Shown here: positions 49,948 through 57,975 of the stretch, piece by piece | How the letters are laid out: each line of letters begins with the position of its first letter | How positions within the stretch are numbered: the stretch's first letter is position 1 | Source of the DNA: Pseudomonadota bacterium | GTDB taxonomy: Bacteria > Pseudomonadota > Gammaproteobacteria > Steroidobacterales > Woeseiaceae | Direction of reading: 5' to 3' | Assembly (NCBI GenBank): GCA_022567295.1 | Contig: JADFHE010000001.1 | Span: forward strand, 86,429-150,428 | Length of the DNA stretch: 64,000 nt | Translations under genes and position numbers: made by a program | Notes under the pieces: generated by a model | Database searches by the model: none | Seen by the model: only the letters and a program-made list of their open reading frames with translations | What the model was told of the DNA's origin: nothing

Positions 49948-50271
49948 ACGGAAAGCAAGCCGCGAGTGGACGCTTGAGGTGCAATACAGCTGAATACTAT
50001 TGACCCCAAAATCGCTCCAGGTGCCCATTTGGTGCCCACTTCGACGCGGCACTAATCGATTCTGCTTCATATTGAATGGCCGCTTTAGGGGGTGATCTCA
50101 ACCGGTCGACGCAACACCTTAACTAGAACGCAGAAGATGGCGTGTATGCTGATGAATCAATGAAGACATCGAGGTTTCACGGCGGCAGAGAAAGTGAAAT
50201 TGTTGGACCGCTAGAAGCTAGCAGGGGCGCCGATTTCGATCGCGAAGATAAACCAGTCGCAGTTGAAATCG
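49948..50271. other. Intergenic stretch, no gene seen
   Basis: Between convergent TerB-like and peroxiredoxin genes. It holds a lone module-like GAATGGCCGCTTTAGGGGG (about 50074-50092), possibly a decayed piece of the dispersed repeat. No RNA gene, terminator or supported reading frame was found. Confidence 0.5.
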
Positions 50272-50970
50272 CTACTGCGACACCTGGGCGGTCTTGTTCA
50301 TCAGCTTATTTGCTGCGGCAAGCAAATCCTCGGCAGGCAAGCGAATCTTGTAGTCAGGATTCACAAAGTCAAAAACAATCTCGCCTGAGCGATCGACGAC
50401 ATAAACCGCCGGCACGGCAAGGGCGTTATGCTTGCCGATCGAAGAGCCTGCGTAATCGCGGTCTTTTTGCTCCAGGTAATCGGTCAGACCCTTGTCGGTC
50501 CTGTACGCAGTACCAAGTGCCATTGCTGCACTGAGATCCGCGTCCGAAAGAATGACATAGTCCAGGCCGTCAATACTCTCTTGCGTTTCCCTCTTAAGAC
50601 TTGAGTACAGCAATTCCGGCCTGTCGTTACTCAGGAACAGAACGTCGAAACCATTCTTTCTGAGCTCGGGAACGACTGTGCGCAGCTCCGAAAGATGCAT
50701 GTTGCAATAGGGGCACCAGCCGCCTCGGAACGAGATCAGAATCGTTGGACGTTCGAGGTTTTCCGGGTCAAACACAAAAGGTTCGTCGTCAACTGTGCGC
50801 ACCGTAAATGCAGGCGCCCGATCGCCGGTAATAAGCGGTGTCGTTTCCTCTGCACTCGCAGGCAATGCCGCATAATCGGCCGCGACTACTCGGTTGGAGT
50901 GCGAAAGCACAAAGGTTCCCAATAACAGCACCAGAAAGGTCAGGTAGACAATGTTTCGGCCGAAGCGCAA
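50272..50970 (-). CDS. AhpC/TSA-type thioredoxin-fold peroxiredoxin, exported
   Basis: A 232-residue protein with an N-terminal hydrophobic segment (about residues 8-30) and a thioredoxin-like fold. The active site FRGGWCPYCNMHL has Cys86 and Cys89, as in the peroxiredoxin-like AhpC/TSA group. VPAVYVVDRSGEIVFDF follows. Start is TTG at 50970 with AAGGAGA eight bases before. It probably acts in the periplasm or on the membrane as a thiol reductase or peroxidase. The gene sits alone between repeats. Confidence 0.87.
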   Translation of the reverse strand: MRFGRNIVYLTFLVLLLGTFVLSHSNRVVAADYAALPASAEETTPLITGDRAPAFTVRTVDDEPFVFDPENLERPTILISFRGGWCPYCNMHLSELRTVVPELRKNGFDVLFLSNDRPELLYSSLKRETQESIDGLDYVILSDADLSAAMALGTAYRTDKGLTDYLEQKDRDYAGSSIGKHNALAVPAVYVVDRSGEIVFDFVNPDYKIRLPAEDLLAAANKLMNKTAQVSQ

Positions 50971-51097
50971 GGCAAGTTCTCCTTGTTCGACAATCCACCG
51001 GACCCTCGAGGGGGAGATAATATTACAGCAGGTTGCTAATCAAGAGTAGGCGACGGCCGGGGGTCGAATCAGACCGCTATTTCAGAAACACATTGGA

Positions 51098-51290
51098 ATG
51101 TCCGCTTCGGGTCACAAGCAGCCCTTCACCGCCATTCTAGCCCAACGGCTGCTTCCGGGGGCAAAGCAGTCATTCGGAAGGGAGTTTTTGAAAGTCAGGA
51201 TTTAAGTGTCCGCTATCATCAATAGCGGTCGTTCAAATCGCTAGAAAATCAGCGAATTGACAGACCGCTTACGGCCATTTGCGAACTCCA
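51098..51290. repeat. Copy C of the 195-bp palindromic repeat
   Basis: Modules: TGTCCGCTTCGGGTCACAAG (51100), CAACGGCTGCTTCCGGGGGC (51143), TGTCCGCTATCATCAATAGCGG (51207) and GACCGCTTACGGCCATTTGCG (51262). It lies between the divergently placed peroxiredoxin start and the XRE-2TM stop. The third module differs from the other copies mainly in its loop, with compensating arm bases TATC/ATAG. Confidence 0.85.
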
Positions 51291-51314
51291 AGTCATAAAC
51301 TATGGTCGCTGGCA

Positions 51315-51773
51315 CTAGCGCTGAGATTTTCTGGCCCATATTTTGCTTTTCCATTCATCGCCAAATAAATCGAATGTATTTAGCGCGTAAACGCCAATGA
51401 TCACGGTCCAGCTAACGGCCATTAGCCCAATGAACCCCCACCCTGTCGTGTCATCCACCACGAAAACAAACGTGAATATCAAAGAAAAAATCGCCAACCC
51501 CGCGAGCTTGTAGATGCCTATTACGCCTTCCGTGTAAGCCTCTTTTCTCGTCTGATCATCTTGCTCTGCCGTGATAATGCCGACGGCATCAACTGCTTCA
51601 CGCTGTAATTCGCTAATTTCTATGTCAAAAACAGCGGACAATGCTTTTAATGATTCCAGCCCGGCTTTCTGGTCCCGCTCAATTCTCTGGATGGTTCGAA
51701 TACTCAAGCCGCTCATTTGTGCCAATTGATCTTGAGACCAATATTTTTGTTTTCTTAATTCTCGGATGTTCAT
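51315..51773 (-). CDS. XRE-family HTH domain fused to a 2TM membrane domain
   Basis: A 152-residue fusion. Residues 1-60 are a Cro/C1-type HTH (MNIRELRKQKYWSQDQLAQMSGLSIRTIQRIE). A linker follows, then two transmembrane helices (about residues 87-105 and 113-131) with a short basic tail. This HTH-2TM form suggests a membrane-tethered regulator. The target is unknown. It lies alone between repeat copies C and D. Confidence 0.87.
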   Translation of the reverse strand: MNIRELRKQKYWSQDQLAQMSGLSIRTIQRIERDQKAGLESLKALSAVFDIEISELQREAVDAVGIITAEQDDQTRKEAYTEGVIGIYKLAGLAIFSLIFTFVFVVDDTTGWGFIGLMAVSWTVIIGVYALNTFDLFGDEWKSKIWARKSQR

Positions 51774-51944
51774 TTACTTCGTCCAATAGCTGTGTGGTTT
51801 TCAAGCCTCATTGTGCCCAAATGACGGTCTGGCGGTTACGACAAACACCGGACAAAAGAACGACATTTCAGTTATTTCATGTGTTTACGAAGTCAGGCAT
51901 CATCATCGAAGACATCGGTTGTGACAATAATATTTATTTCCAAC

Positions 51945-52137
51945 CGTCTGCAATGGGTCATTAGCGGCCCTTCGCTATCCTATCAATCCAACGGCCGCTT
52001 CTGGGTGCAAAGCGGCCACTCGGCAACCCGATTTCGCAAGTCTCAGGCTGGATATCTGCTTTTCCCGAAAGCGGACGGTCAGTTGGCTCAAAATCAGCTG
52101 TTTTGACTTCCACTAACGGCCAGGAGCGGTCGTTCCT
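51945..52137. repeat. Copy D of the 195-bp palindromic repeat
   Basis: Modules: GTCTGCAATGGGTCATTAGC (51947), CAACGGCCGCTTCTGGGTGC (51990), ATCTGCTTTTCCCGAAAGCGG (52053) and ACTAACGGCCAGGAGCGGTC (52111). It occupies the middle of the 468-base gap between the XRE-2TM and NTF2-like genes. No other feature was found in that gap apart from a possible TATACT near 52147. Confidence 0.82.
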
Positions 52138-52241
52138 GAATCCGACTATACTAGGCGGCCGTTTTGCAAACTGTATGGTGACATAGGACGATCAGGAAAT
52201 GCATCATGAACGGGCTCGACAATACTTACTGGAGAACAAAA

Positions 52242-52718
52242 ATGAAGAAAGTAGTACTGGTTCTAACCGCACTATTGGCCTTTGGCGCCACGATTGCGCA
52301 CGCTGATGAGGCGACTGAGCAGGCAGTGATCAAAACGATCATGGACGGCAATGCTTACGTCAAAAAGAACCTCAAGGGTATGGATGATACGATCGCGAAA
52401 GAGGGATCGCTTGAATTCTGGTCGAGCGGCGGGCTGCTCCAAGAAGTCGATGCGGATGCTGCACCACAGGAATTCGACGCAATCAATCTTAATGCGAAGC
52501 ACATCACCGTCATCACGCTGGTTCCGGGGAAGATCGCCGTCGCACAGTATTATTCAGAAGGTTCGATGAGCCCAAAAAACAGTGCCGCCGTGAGCAACTA
52601 TTTCACACGCGTTACGGAGGTATACGTCAAGGAAGGCGGAAAATGGAAGACGCGGGCCGCGCACTACTCGCCAATCGCCGGTGGAGCGGGCACGAGCCAA
52701 ACCGCAGTAGACGATTAG
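52242..52718 (+). CDS. Exported NTF2/SnoaL-like protein
   Basis: A 158-residue secreted protein. The ATG at 52242 follows GGAGA and begins a clear signal peptide, MKKVVLVLTALLAFGATIAHADE. The mature part has the length and pattern of an NTF2-like fold (SLEFWSSGGLLQEVD..., VTEVYVKEGGKWKTRAAHYSP), as in SnoaL/DUF4440 proteins. No catalytic residues can be assigned. A strong terminator follows. Confidence 0.8.
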   Translation: MKKVVLVLTALLAFGATIAHADEATEQAVIKTIMDGNAYVKKNLKGMDDTIAKEGSLEFWSSGGLLQEVDADAAPQEFDAINLNAKHITVITLVPGKIAVAQYYSEGSMSPKNSAAVSNYFTRVTEVYVKEGGKWKTRAAHYSPIAGGAGTSQTAVDD

Positions 52719-52790
52719 GTTCAACCTTTTTGCGCCAGAGCCTTGTGTTCAATAATTTGGCTTCTCTCCGCTGAATTTCTGAAAATGGAA

Positions 52791-52815
52791 AGCCCCGGCC
52801 AGACCGGGGTTTTTC
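52791..52815 (+). terminator. Rho-independent terminator after NTF2-like gene
   Basis: A perfect 6-bp GC stem CCCCGG (52793-52798) and CCGGGG (52804-52809) with a five-base loop is followed by TTTTT. It is 73 bases after the stop of the exported NTF2-like gene and is the clearest terminator in the window. Confidence 0.92.
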
Positions 52816-52914
52816 CTGGCCAGCAGTTGCATTTGTCGAATGTCTGCTTTGTGATCTTGTATCGGTTTCACGGACACCTAATTTTAGCGCGATAATGCGC
52901 TGTGGAGGTGCAAC

Positions 52915-52986
52915 ATGAGCCGAAGAAAACGGTACTCCGCTGAGTTTAAGCGCGAAGTCCTTTTACGGGTTTCAATTGTTGTATGA
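52915..52986 (+). pseudogene. IS3-type transposase OrfA fragment
   Basis: A strong ribosome-binding site (GGAGGTG) and ATG open a 23-codon frame reading MSRRKRYSAEFKREVLLRVS before a stop. That is the N-terminus of IS3-family OrfA (KRxYSxEFKREA). The rest of the element is absent. CGGACACCTAATTTTAGCG about 45 bases upstream may be left-end sequence. This is a remnant only. Confidence 0.78.
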
Positions 52987-53025
52987 AGACGCAACCACTA
53001 CGGCATACAGCTGGACGAGGTCAAT

Positions 53026-53355
53026 TTAGCCACCCGCCGTCAGGTACGGAATCGTTCCTGCGACATCGGTTGAGTCTATGGCGATGAAGTGGCTGTCGGT
53101 ACCTGCCTGTCGGGCTGCAGCATACGGCGCGTAATCAGGATCCGCGATGAAAGCTTGTAAGGCATCCATGCTCGGAAACTCAATTATTGCGACCAGATCT
53201 GCATCAGACTGATTTCCTTCTATTGTGGTGATATTGCCGCTGCGAGAAAGGTACTTACCGCCGTGTCTATCCACAATATCGTGCACCTTAGCAGCGTAGT
53301 CCGAAATCCAGCTATCGTCGTTGACCTTGACTTGCGCGATCAAATAGTTCGTCAT
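53026..53355 (-). CDS. DUF1330 family protein
   Basis: A 109-residue cytoplasmic protein with a dimeric ferredoxin-like (alpha-beta barrel) pattern: MTNYLIAQVKVNDDSWISDY, then GGKYLSRSG and IIEFPSMDALQAFIADPDYAPYAAAR. This matches DUF1330 (PF07045). The function of the family is not established. A start 15 bases upstream is possible; the ATG at 53355 fits the family best. Confidence 0.88.
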   Translation of the reverse strand: MTNYLIAQVKVNDDSWISDYAAKVHDIVDRHGGKYLSRSGNITTIEGNQSDADLVAIIEFPSMDALQAFIADPDYAPYAAARQAGTDSHFIAIDSTDVAGTIPYLTAGG

Positions 53356-53434
53356 TCTCTTTACCCCCACTGTTTATGTGTTGGATGAAATGCTCTACCG
53401 AGCGTAATAGTCGTTAAGATCTACAGCAAATCTG

Positions 53435-53513
53435 GTGTCCGCTTCGGGTCGTTAGCAGCCCCTCAGGACTCCACCATCCCAATGGCCGCTTTTTGCACGA
53501 AACCGGCCATGAC
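53435..53513. repeat. Copy E (half copy) of the palindromic repeat
   Basis: Only modules 1 and 2 are present: GTGTCCGCTTCGGGTCGTTAGC (53434), nearly identical to copy A, and AATGGCCGCTTTTTGCACGA (53481) closing with ACCGGCCAT. Its right edge falls inside a short reading frame on the minus strand that begins with a signal peptide, so insertion or rearrangement here cut that gene. Confidence 0.8.
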
Positions 53514-53552
53514 GATCGGCAGAATAGAAAAAACCGCAAGCAGCGTTTTCAT
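53463..53552 (-). pseudogene. Signal-peptide gene truncated by repeat copy E
   Basis: A 29-codon frame with an excellent ribosome-binding site (GAGGAG, three bases before ATG) that overlaps the stop of the LON-domain gene. It encodes MKTLLAVFSILPIVMAG, a secretion signal, then continues as FVQKAAIGMVES through the repeat and stops. I read it as the 5' end of a third gene of the mpl-LON operon, cut by repeat copy E. It could instead be a real small protein. Confidence 0.6.
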
Positions 53553-53559
53553 GTTCTCC

Positions 53560-54147
53560 TCAATAACTTCGTACCGGCCCCCTGACTGAGTCCAGCAATT
53601 CGTCAACGAGCTTTAGTCGAGCGACCGTATCGCTGCTTTCAAGGCTCAACTGCTTTCGGTCCAGGTCGATCGGCAGAATCTCGAGGAACCGGTAGGTGAC
53701 CCACACGGCGTCGTCATAACGACGATCCAATGACTCATAGAGACGGCCCAGATCATCTATTACGTTGGCAAGAATCTGCGTCAGCGCGCGGTACTCGTCC
53801 GGCAATGGGAGCGAATCCTCAGCTGCCACCAACTCGACCTCGCCAACATTGAGTCCATCGCTTTGGCGTTCGCTGGACTCGAGGCGAAATCGCTGCTCCC
53901 CGATGGCTGTTATACCAAGCAGTCCGTCGCTGCCCTGATACCAATCCGAAATCCTCGCCAGAGTACCCACATTATGTGTCGTCGCCAAACCGGCTTCCGC
54001 CCCTTCCCGGATCAACAAGACGCCGAACGGCGAATCGGTTTTCAGGCAATTACTCACCATATCCAGATAGCGCGTCTCGAAAATCCGCAACGGCAGGGGC
54101 CCGCCGGGAAACAGGACAGTGTTCAATGGAAAGATCGGTATCCGCAC
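53560..54147 (-). CDS. LON-substrate-binding-domain protein
   Basis: A 195-residue protein starting MRIPIFPLNTVLFPGGPLPLRIFE, the N-terminal substrate-binding domain of Lon protease (PF02190), without the ATPase or protease parts. Stand-alone versions are widespread in proteobacteria and of unproven function. It starts 20 bases after mpl ends, so they probably form one transcript. Confidence 0.9.
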   Translation of the reverse strand: MRIPIFPLNTVLFPGGPLPLRIFETRYLDMVSNCLKTDSPFGVLLIREGAEAGLATTHNVGTLARISDWYQGSDGLLGITAIGEQRFRLESSERQSDGLNVGEVELVAAEDSLPLPDEYRALTQILANVIDDLGRLYESLDRRYDDAVWVTYRFLEILPIDLDRKQLSLESSDTVARLKLVDELLDSVRGPVRSY

Positions 54148-54167
54148 AGCCTAAGTATAGGCTGTGA

Positions 54168-55538
54168 TCAGGTGCTGCGGGTCCTCTGCAGCAATGCCGT
54201 CAGCGTCTGCCGAGCCGAGCCGAAGCCGCCATTGCTCATGAAAATGACCTGATCACCGCCCAATACCTTCTTCGACATGTCATTAACCAGCTGGTCATAG
54301 TCTGCGTGCAGGCTCAGCTTGCCGCCAAGCGATTCAAGAGAGGCATCGAACCCGTCCCCCATATCGTCGGGTCGATACATCCATATCAAATCCGCTTCTT
54401 TGAGCGAATCCGCCAGCGCGTCATTGTGCACACCGAGTTTCATTGTATTGGAGCGAGGCTCCATGGCGACGATCACCCGATGTCCTGGGTAGCGGTGTCG
54501 AATCGCTGCAATGGTCTTGTAAATGGCTGTCGGGTGGTGCGCAAAGTCGTCATAAATAGCGATATCGGCGACGGTGGCTGTGCGTTCCATGCGCCGCCTG
54601 ACGCCTTCAAAACGGGAGAGGGCTTCGACAGCGCGCTCAAATGTCACGCCAACCGAAACGGCCGCTGCCACGGCGGCGAGCGCGTTTTCAAGATTGTGAA
54701 TACCGCCCATGCCCCAACGCGTTTCGGCCGCAGCACCCGACGGGCTGCGGATACCGATATGTCGTTCGACTTTGTCACCGAACCTGGCAACCCAGTCAGT
54801 ATCATCACCCGTGCCGAAAGTCTGCACCGGAGTCCAGCAACCCATGTCGATTAGCCTGGTCAGATTCTCGTCGCCGCCGTTCACAATAATTTCTCCATCA
54901 CTGGGCACCATGCGCATCAGTTGATGGAACTGCCATAATATTGCATCCATGTCTTTGTAAATATCGGCATGGTCAAACTCAAGATTGTTAAGCACCAGCG
55001 TACGCGGACGGTAGTGAACGAACTTCGCACGCTTATCAAAAAATGCCGTGTCGTATTCGTCCGCTTCGACGACGAAGAAACGGGATTTTCCAAATCGTGC
55101 TGACATGCCGAAGTTGGCCGGGATGCCACCGATCAGAAAACCCGGCTCCAGACCTGCATCCTCCAGAATCCAGGCCAGCATACTGGCCGTCGTTGTTTTG
55201 CCGTGCGTTCCAGCGATCGCAATGACGTGCCGGTCGTACAGAACATTTTCAGCAAGCCATTGCGGCCCTGATGTGTAGCGGTGGTCATTTTTGAGCATTG
55301 CCTCGACCACATCGACACCACGACTCATTACATTGCCAACGACAACACAATCGGGATCGATCTTGAGCTGATCCGCGTCCACGCCTTCGTGAATATCGAT
55401 ACCGAGCTCTTTCAGCTGGGTACTCATCGGCGGGTACACATTTCGATCGCAACCCGTGACCTTATGACCGGTGGCACGGGCGAGCGCAGCGACACCGCCC
55501 ATAAATGTTCCACAAATTCCCAGAATGTGTATGTGCAT
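54168..55538 (-). CDS. mpl: UDP-N-acetylmuramate:tripeptide ligase Mpl
   Basis: Mpl reattaches recycled L-Ala-gamma-D-Glu-meso-DAP tripeptide to UDP-MurNAc. The 456-residue Mur ligase begins MHIHILGICGTFMGGVAALA, with the P-loop AGTHGKTTTASM and later FAHHPTAIYKTI and VAMEPRSNTMK. It links to MurE, which is also meso-DAP specific, and implies an active wall-recycling route. It follows the small membrane protein gene by six bases. Confidence 0.97.
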   Translation of the reverse strand: MHIHILGICGTFMGGVAALARATGHKVTGCDRNVYPPMSTQLKELGIDIHEGVDADQLKIDPDCVVVGNVMSRGVDVVEAMLKNDHRYTSGPQWLAENVLYDRHVIAIAGTHGKTTTASMLAWILEDAGLEPGFLIGGIPANFGMSARFGKSRFFVVEADEYDTAFFDKRAKFVHYRPRTLVLNNLEFDHADIYKDMDAILWQFHQLMRMVPSDGEIIVNGGDENLTRLIDMGCWTPVQTFGTGDDTDWVARFGDKVERHIGIRSPSGAAAETRWGMGGIHNLENALAAVAAAVSVGVTFERAVEALSRFEGVRRRMERTATVADIAIYDDFAHHPTAIYKTIAAIRHRYPGHRVIVAMEPRSNTMKLGVHNDALADSLKEADLIWMYRPDDMGDGFDASLESLGGKLSLHADYDQLVNDMSKKVLGGDQVIFMSNGGFGSARQTLTALLQRTRST

Positions 55539-55544
55539 GCTGTC

Positions 55545-56108
55545 TCAGGTCGCCTGCGTCGTCGCTTGATCAAGCGCCTGCTGCGGCCGTGGGTCCAGCG
55601 TCGGACCGAGTGAAGCCAACAGGAACAGCTGTACAACAAAAACCGTCGACGCGGCAAAAAACCCAACATACCAAAGCCGGTTGATGGCGCGAGCGATGAT
55701 ATGTCCTTCTACCGGCACGGACCAAAGCCAAATCAGCGTGATTATCGCGCGTACCTGAACTTCATTGAGTACGTACGGCAGTACCGCTTCACAAATGAGG
55801 ACCGCGAAACTCAATACCGCGCCACAACCGATGATAGCGCTGAGCGTCTGCAACAATCGCGCGCCTTTGCCAGCCGCATTTACTAACAGCGCATATATCA
55901 TAAACCCAATGACACCGATCACGATGCCCAGCAAAAAAGTATTGCCCGTGTAATTCTCGACCACAACGAGCGCCACAATACTGGCCAGCAACCACAACGC
56001 AGCGGAAAAAACGATGACAACTGGCGCGCGCGGCAGCGCTTCCGGTCCTTTCCGCAACAGAATAATTTCGATTAACGTTCGAATCAGAGATAACACGTGG
56101 CCGATCAT
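55545..56108 (-). CDS. Five-helix membrane protein of unknown function
   Basis: A 187-residue protein with about five hydrophobic helices (near residues 28-48, 54-76, 86-110, 119-138 and 147-166) and a short Gln/Thr-rich tail. I do not recognise the family with confidence; the layout recalls Yip1-type proteins. It is the first gene of an operon with mpl and the LON-domain gene and is divergent from rnd with a 19-base gap. Confidence 0.8.
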   Translation of the reverse strand: MIGHVLSLIRTLIEIILLRKGPEALPRAPVVIVFSAALWLLASIVALVVVENYTGNTFLLGIVIGVIGFMIYALLVNAAGKGARLLQTLSAIIGCGAVLSFAVLICEAVLPYVLNEVQVRAIITLIWLWSVPVEGHIIARAINRLWYVGFFAASTVFVVQLFLLASLGPTLDPRPQQALDQATTQAT

Positions 56109-56127
56109 CGCATGTTAACCTCCCGCA

Positions 56128-57201
56128 ATGCCCGATTACCTGTTTGTCGAACAACCCGACAGCATCAGCAAAAACCTGACCGGACACGCCCAACTCGGCG
56201 TTGATACCGAATTCATGCGTGAAAAGACCTATTTCGCGCAGCTTTGCCTGGTCCAGATTTCCACGCGGGACAAAATCTACTGCGTCGATGCGCTGGTCGA
56301 TGACAGCCAAGACGATTTCTGGAAGCAGTTACTGACTGGCAGCTGGGTCGTGCATTCCGCGCGACAGGATATCGAAGTCGTCTACCAGACAACCGGTTCG
56401 ATGCCGGCGGCGATATTCGATACACAAGTTGCGGCGGGGCTCCTCGGCATGCCGGCACAAGTGGGCTACGCCGGCCTGGTCCAGGAGTTGTTTGACGTCG
56501 CAATGACCAAGTCGCATACGCGTGCGGACTGGACGCGGCGGCCGCTGCCGGATGCTTTTTTGGAGTACGCCGCTGAGGACGTCGAATATCTGTTGCCAGC
56601 CGCTGACATTCTGCTGGAACGTCTCGACAAAAAAGGTCGCCTTGACTGGGCGCGACAGGATTCACACTTACTGCTCGACCCGGCGCTGTACGACATATCG
56701 GGCGATCAGGCTATCAATCGGCTTAAGGGCGCGCGCAATTTCCGCGGCCGCAAACGAGCCGCCGCCGTTCGTCTGGCGGCGTGGCGAGAGGATGAAGCTA
56801 TTCGTCGCAACCGTCCGCGGCAGTGGATATTGCGTGACCGTGTGTTACTCGACATTGCCTATAATCTGCCGTCATCCGAAAGCCAGTTGGTCGATATTGA
56901 CGGCATGTCGGCCAAAATTATAAGCCGGGTCGGCAAGCAATTAATCCATACTGTGGCGTCCTCGGAAGGGAGTGAGAACGGCTATCAGCCGCCGCGGCCA
57001 CCCGATGAAGCGCAGAAGGCATTGCTCAAGGAAATGCAGGCTCAGATAGCCCAGTGTGCAAAAGATCTGGATCTCGCTGCGGAAACCGTGGCGTCCAAGC
57101 GCGAGTTATCGTCGGTCATCATGTCTGGCAATCGCGAATCCAGAGTCTTCACAGGGTGGCGCAGAGAGCTCATTGGCGAGTCGTTGCTGCAGAAATTATA
57201 G
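56128..57201 (+). CDS. rnd: Ribonuclease D
   Basis: A 3'-5' exoribonuclease that trims tRNA and other RNA ends. The 357-residue protein has the DEDD motifs: GVDTEFMRE, VHSARQDIEVV and YAAEDVEYLLPAAD. A C-terminal HRDC region follows (WREDEAIRRNRPRQWILRD). Its end overlaps the end of adk on the other strand by six bases. Confidence 0.95.
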   Translation: MPDYLFVEQPDSISKNLTGHAQLGVDTEFMREKTYFAQLCLVQISTRDKIYCVDALVDDSQDDFWKQLLTGSWVVHSARQDIEVVYQTTGSMPAAIFDTQVAAGLLGMPAQVGYAGLVQELFDVAMTKSHTRADWTRRPLPDAFLEYAAEDVEYLLPAADILLERLDKKGRLDWARQDSHLLLDPALYDISGDQAINRLKGARNFRGRKRAAAVRLAAWREDEAIRRNRPRQWILRDRVLLDIAYNLPSSESQLVDIDGMSAKIISRVGKQLIHTVASSEGSENGYQPPRPPDEAQKALLKEMQAQIAQCAKDLDLAAETVASKRELSSVIMSGNRESRVFTGWRRELIGESLLQKL

Positions 57202-57834
57202 TGCGGTCAAGAGTCGCGCGTAAACGTCATCAATAGCGCCCTCGGCGTCAATCGTGACGAATTTGTCACAACTCTTATAGAACTCAATCAGCGGCTCAGT
57301 ATTCTCTCGGTAGACTTTGAGGCGATTACCGATCGTCGCTTCGGTGTCGTCCTCGCGCTGAATCAACACACCACCGGCATTCGTACATTCATCGAGTTCG
57401 TCCTGCGACGAGTAATACACGTTCAGTAGCTTTCCGGTCAGAGAACAAGTTCGCCGACCGGTCAGGCGTTTCATGAGAATGTCGAAATCGACATCCATGA
57501 GCACTGCGGTGTCCAGCGGCGTGCCCCTATCATCCAGCAGTTCCTCGAGATCTGTTGCCTGCTGCATGGTGCGAGGGAATCCGTCGAGAATGAAGCCGCT
57601 CGCCGCATCGGATTGCTCCAGTCGTTCGCTGATGATGCCCAGCACTACGTCGTCGGGGACAAGATTGCCAGCGTCCATAACCGCCTTGGCTTTGAGTCCA
57701 AACCGGGTACCGTTGGCGACCGCCTCACGCAGCATGTCACCAGTCGAAACCTGCGGGATGTTCTTATCTACCATTAGCTTTTTGGCCTGGGTGCCCTTGC
57801 CTGATCCAGGCGCCCCCAGTAATACGATACGCAT
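57196..57834 (-). CDS. adk: Adenylate kinase
   Basis: Interconverts ATP, ADP and AMP. From the ATG at 57834, with GGAGG nine bases upstream, it is 212 residues: MRIVLLGAPGSGKGTQAKKL, the NMP-binding VSTGDMLREA and FILDGFPRT, and a long-type LID with RRTC. The LID carries only some of the usual zinc cysteines, so zinc binding is uncertain. Longer frames to 57888 are not family-like. Rapid AMP recycling suits the PPi-using neighbours. Confidence 0.96.
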   Translation of the reverse strand: MRIVLLGAPGSGKGTQAKKLMVDKNIPQVSTGDMLREAVANGTRFGLKAKAVMDAGNLVPDDVVLGIISERLEQSDAASGFILDGFPRTMQQATDLEELLDDRGTPLDTAVLMDVDFDILMKRLTGRRTCSLTGKLLNVYYSSQDELDECTNAGGVLIQREDDTEATIGNRLKVYRENTEPLIEFYKSCDKFVTIDAEGAIDDVYARLLTAL

Positions 57835-57975
57835 TGATGTCATTTCCTCCGGGTTCATACGGGTCATTCGTCCGACGCCCTCCAACAACGCGAGGTACGC
57901 TACCGAGAAAGGACATTATCGTCAATGCAAGGTATCCTCTCTCGCCTTCAAAGAGAGCACCAGGGATCCAATGTC

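Noticed and set aside
50000-50050. GGTGCCCATTTGGTGCCCAC as a tRNA 3' end or attachment site
   Set aside because: No cloverleaf can be drawn and no integrase lies nearby.
47196-53513. Integron cassette array (repeats as attC sites)
   Set aside because: Genes have mixed orientation, repeats have four palindromes each, no GTTRRRY core in the right place and no integrase gene.
47196-53513. CRISPR array
   Set aside because: Repeat units are long, diverged, palindromic and separated by genes rather than by short spacers; no cas genes.
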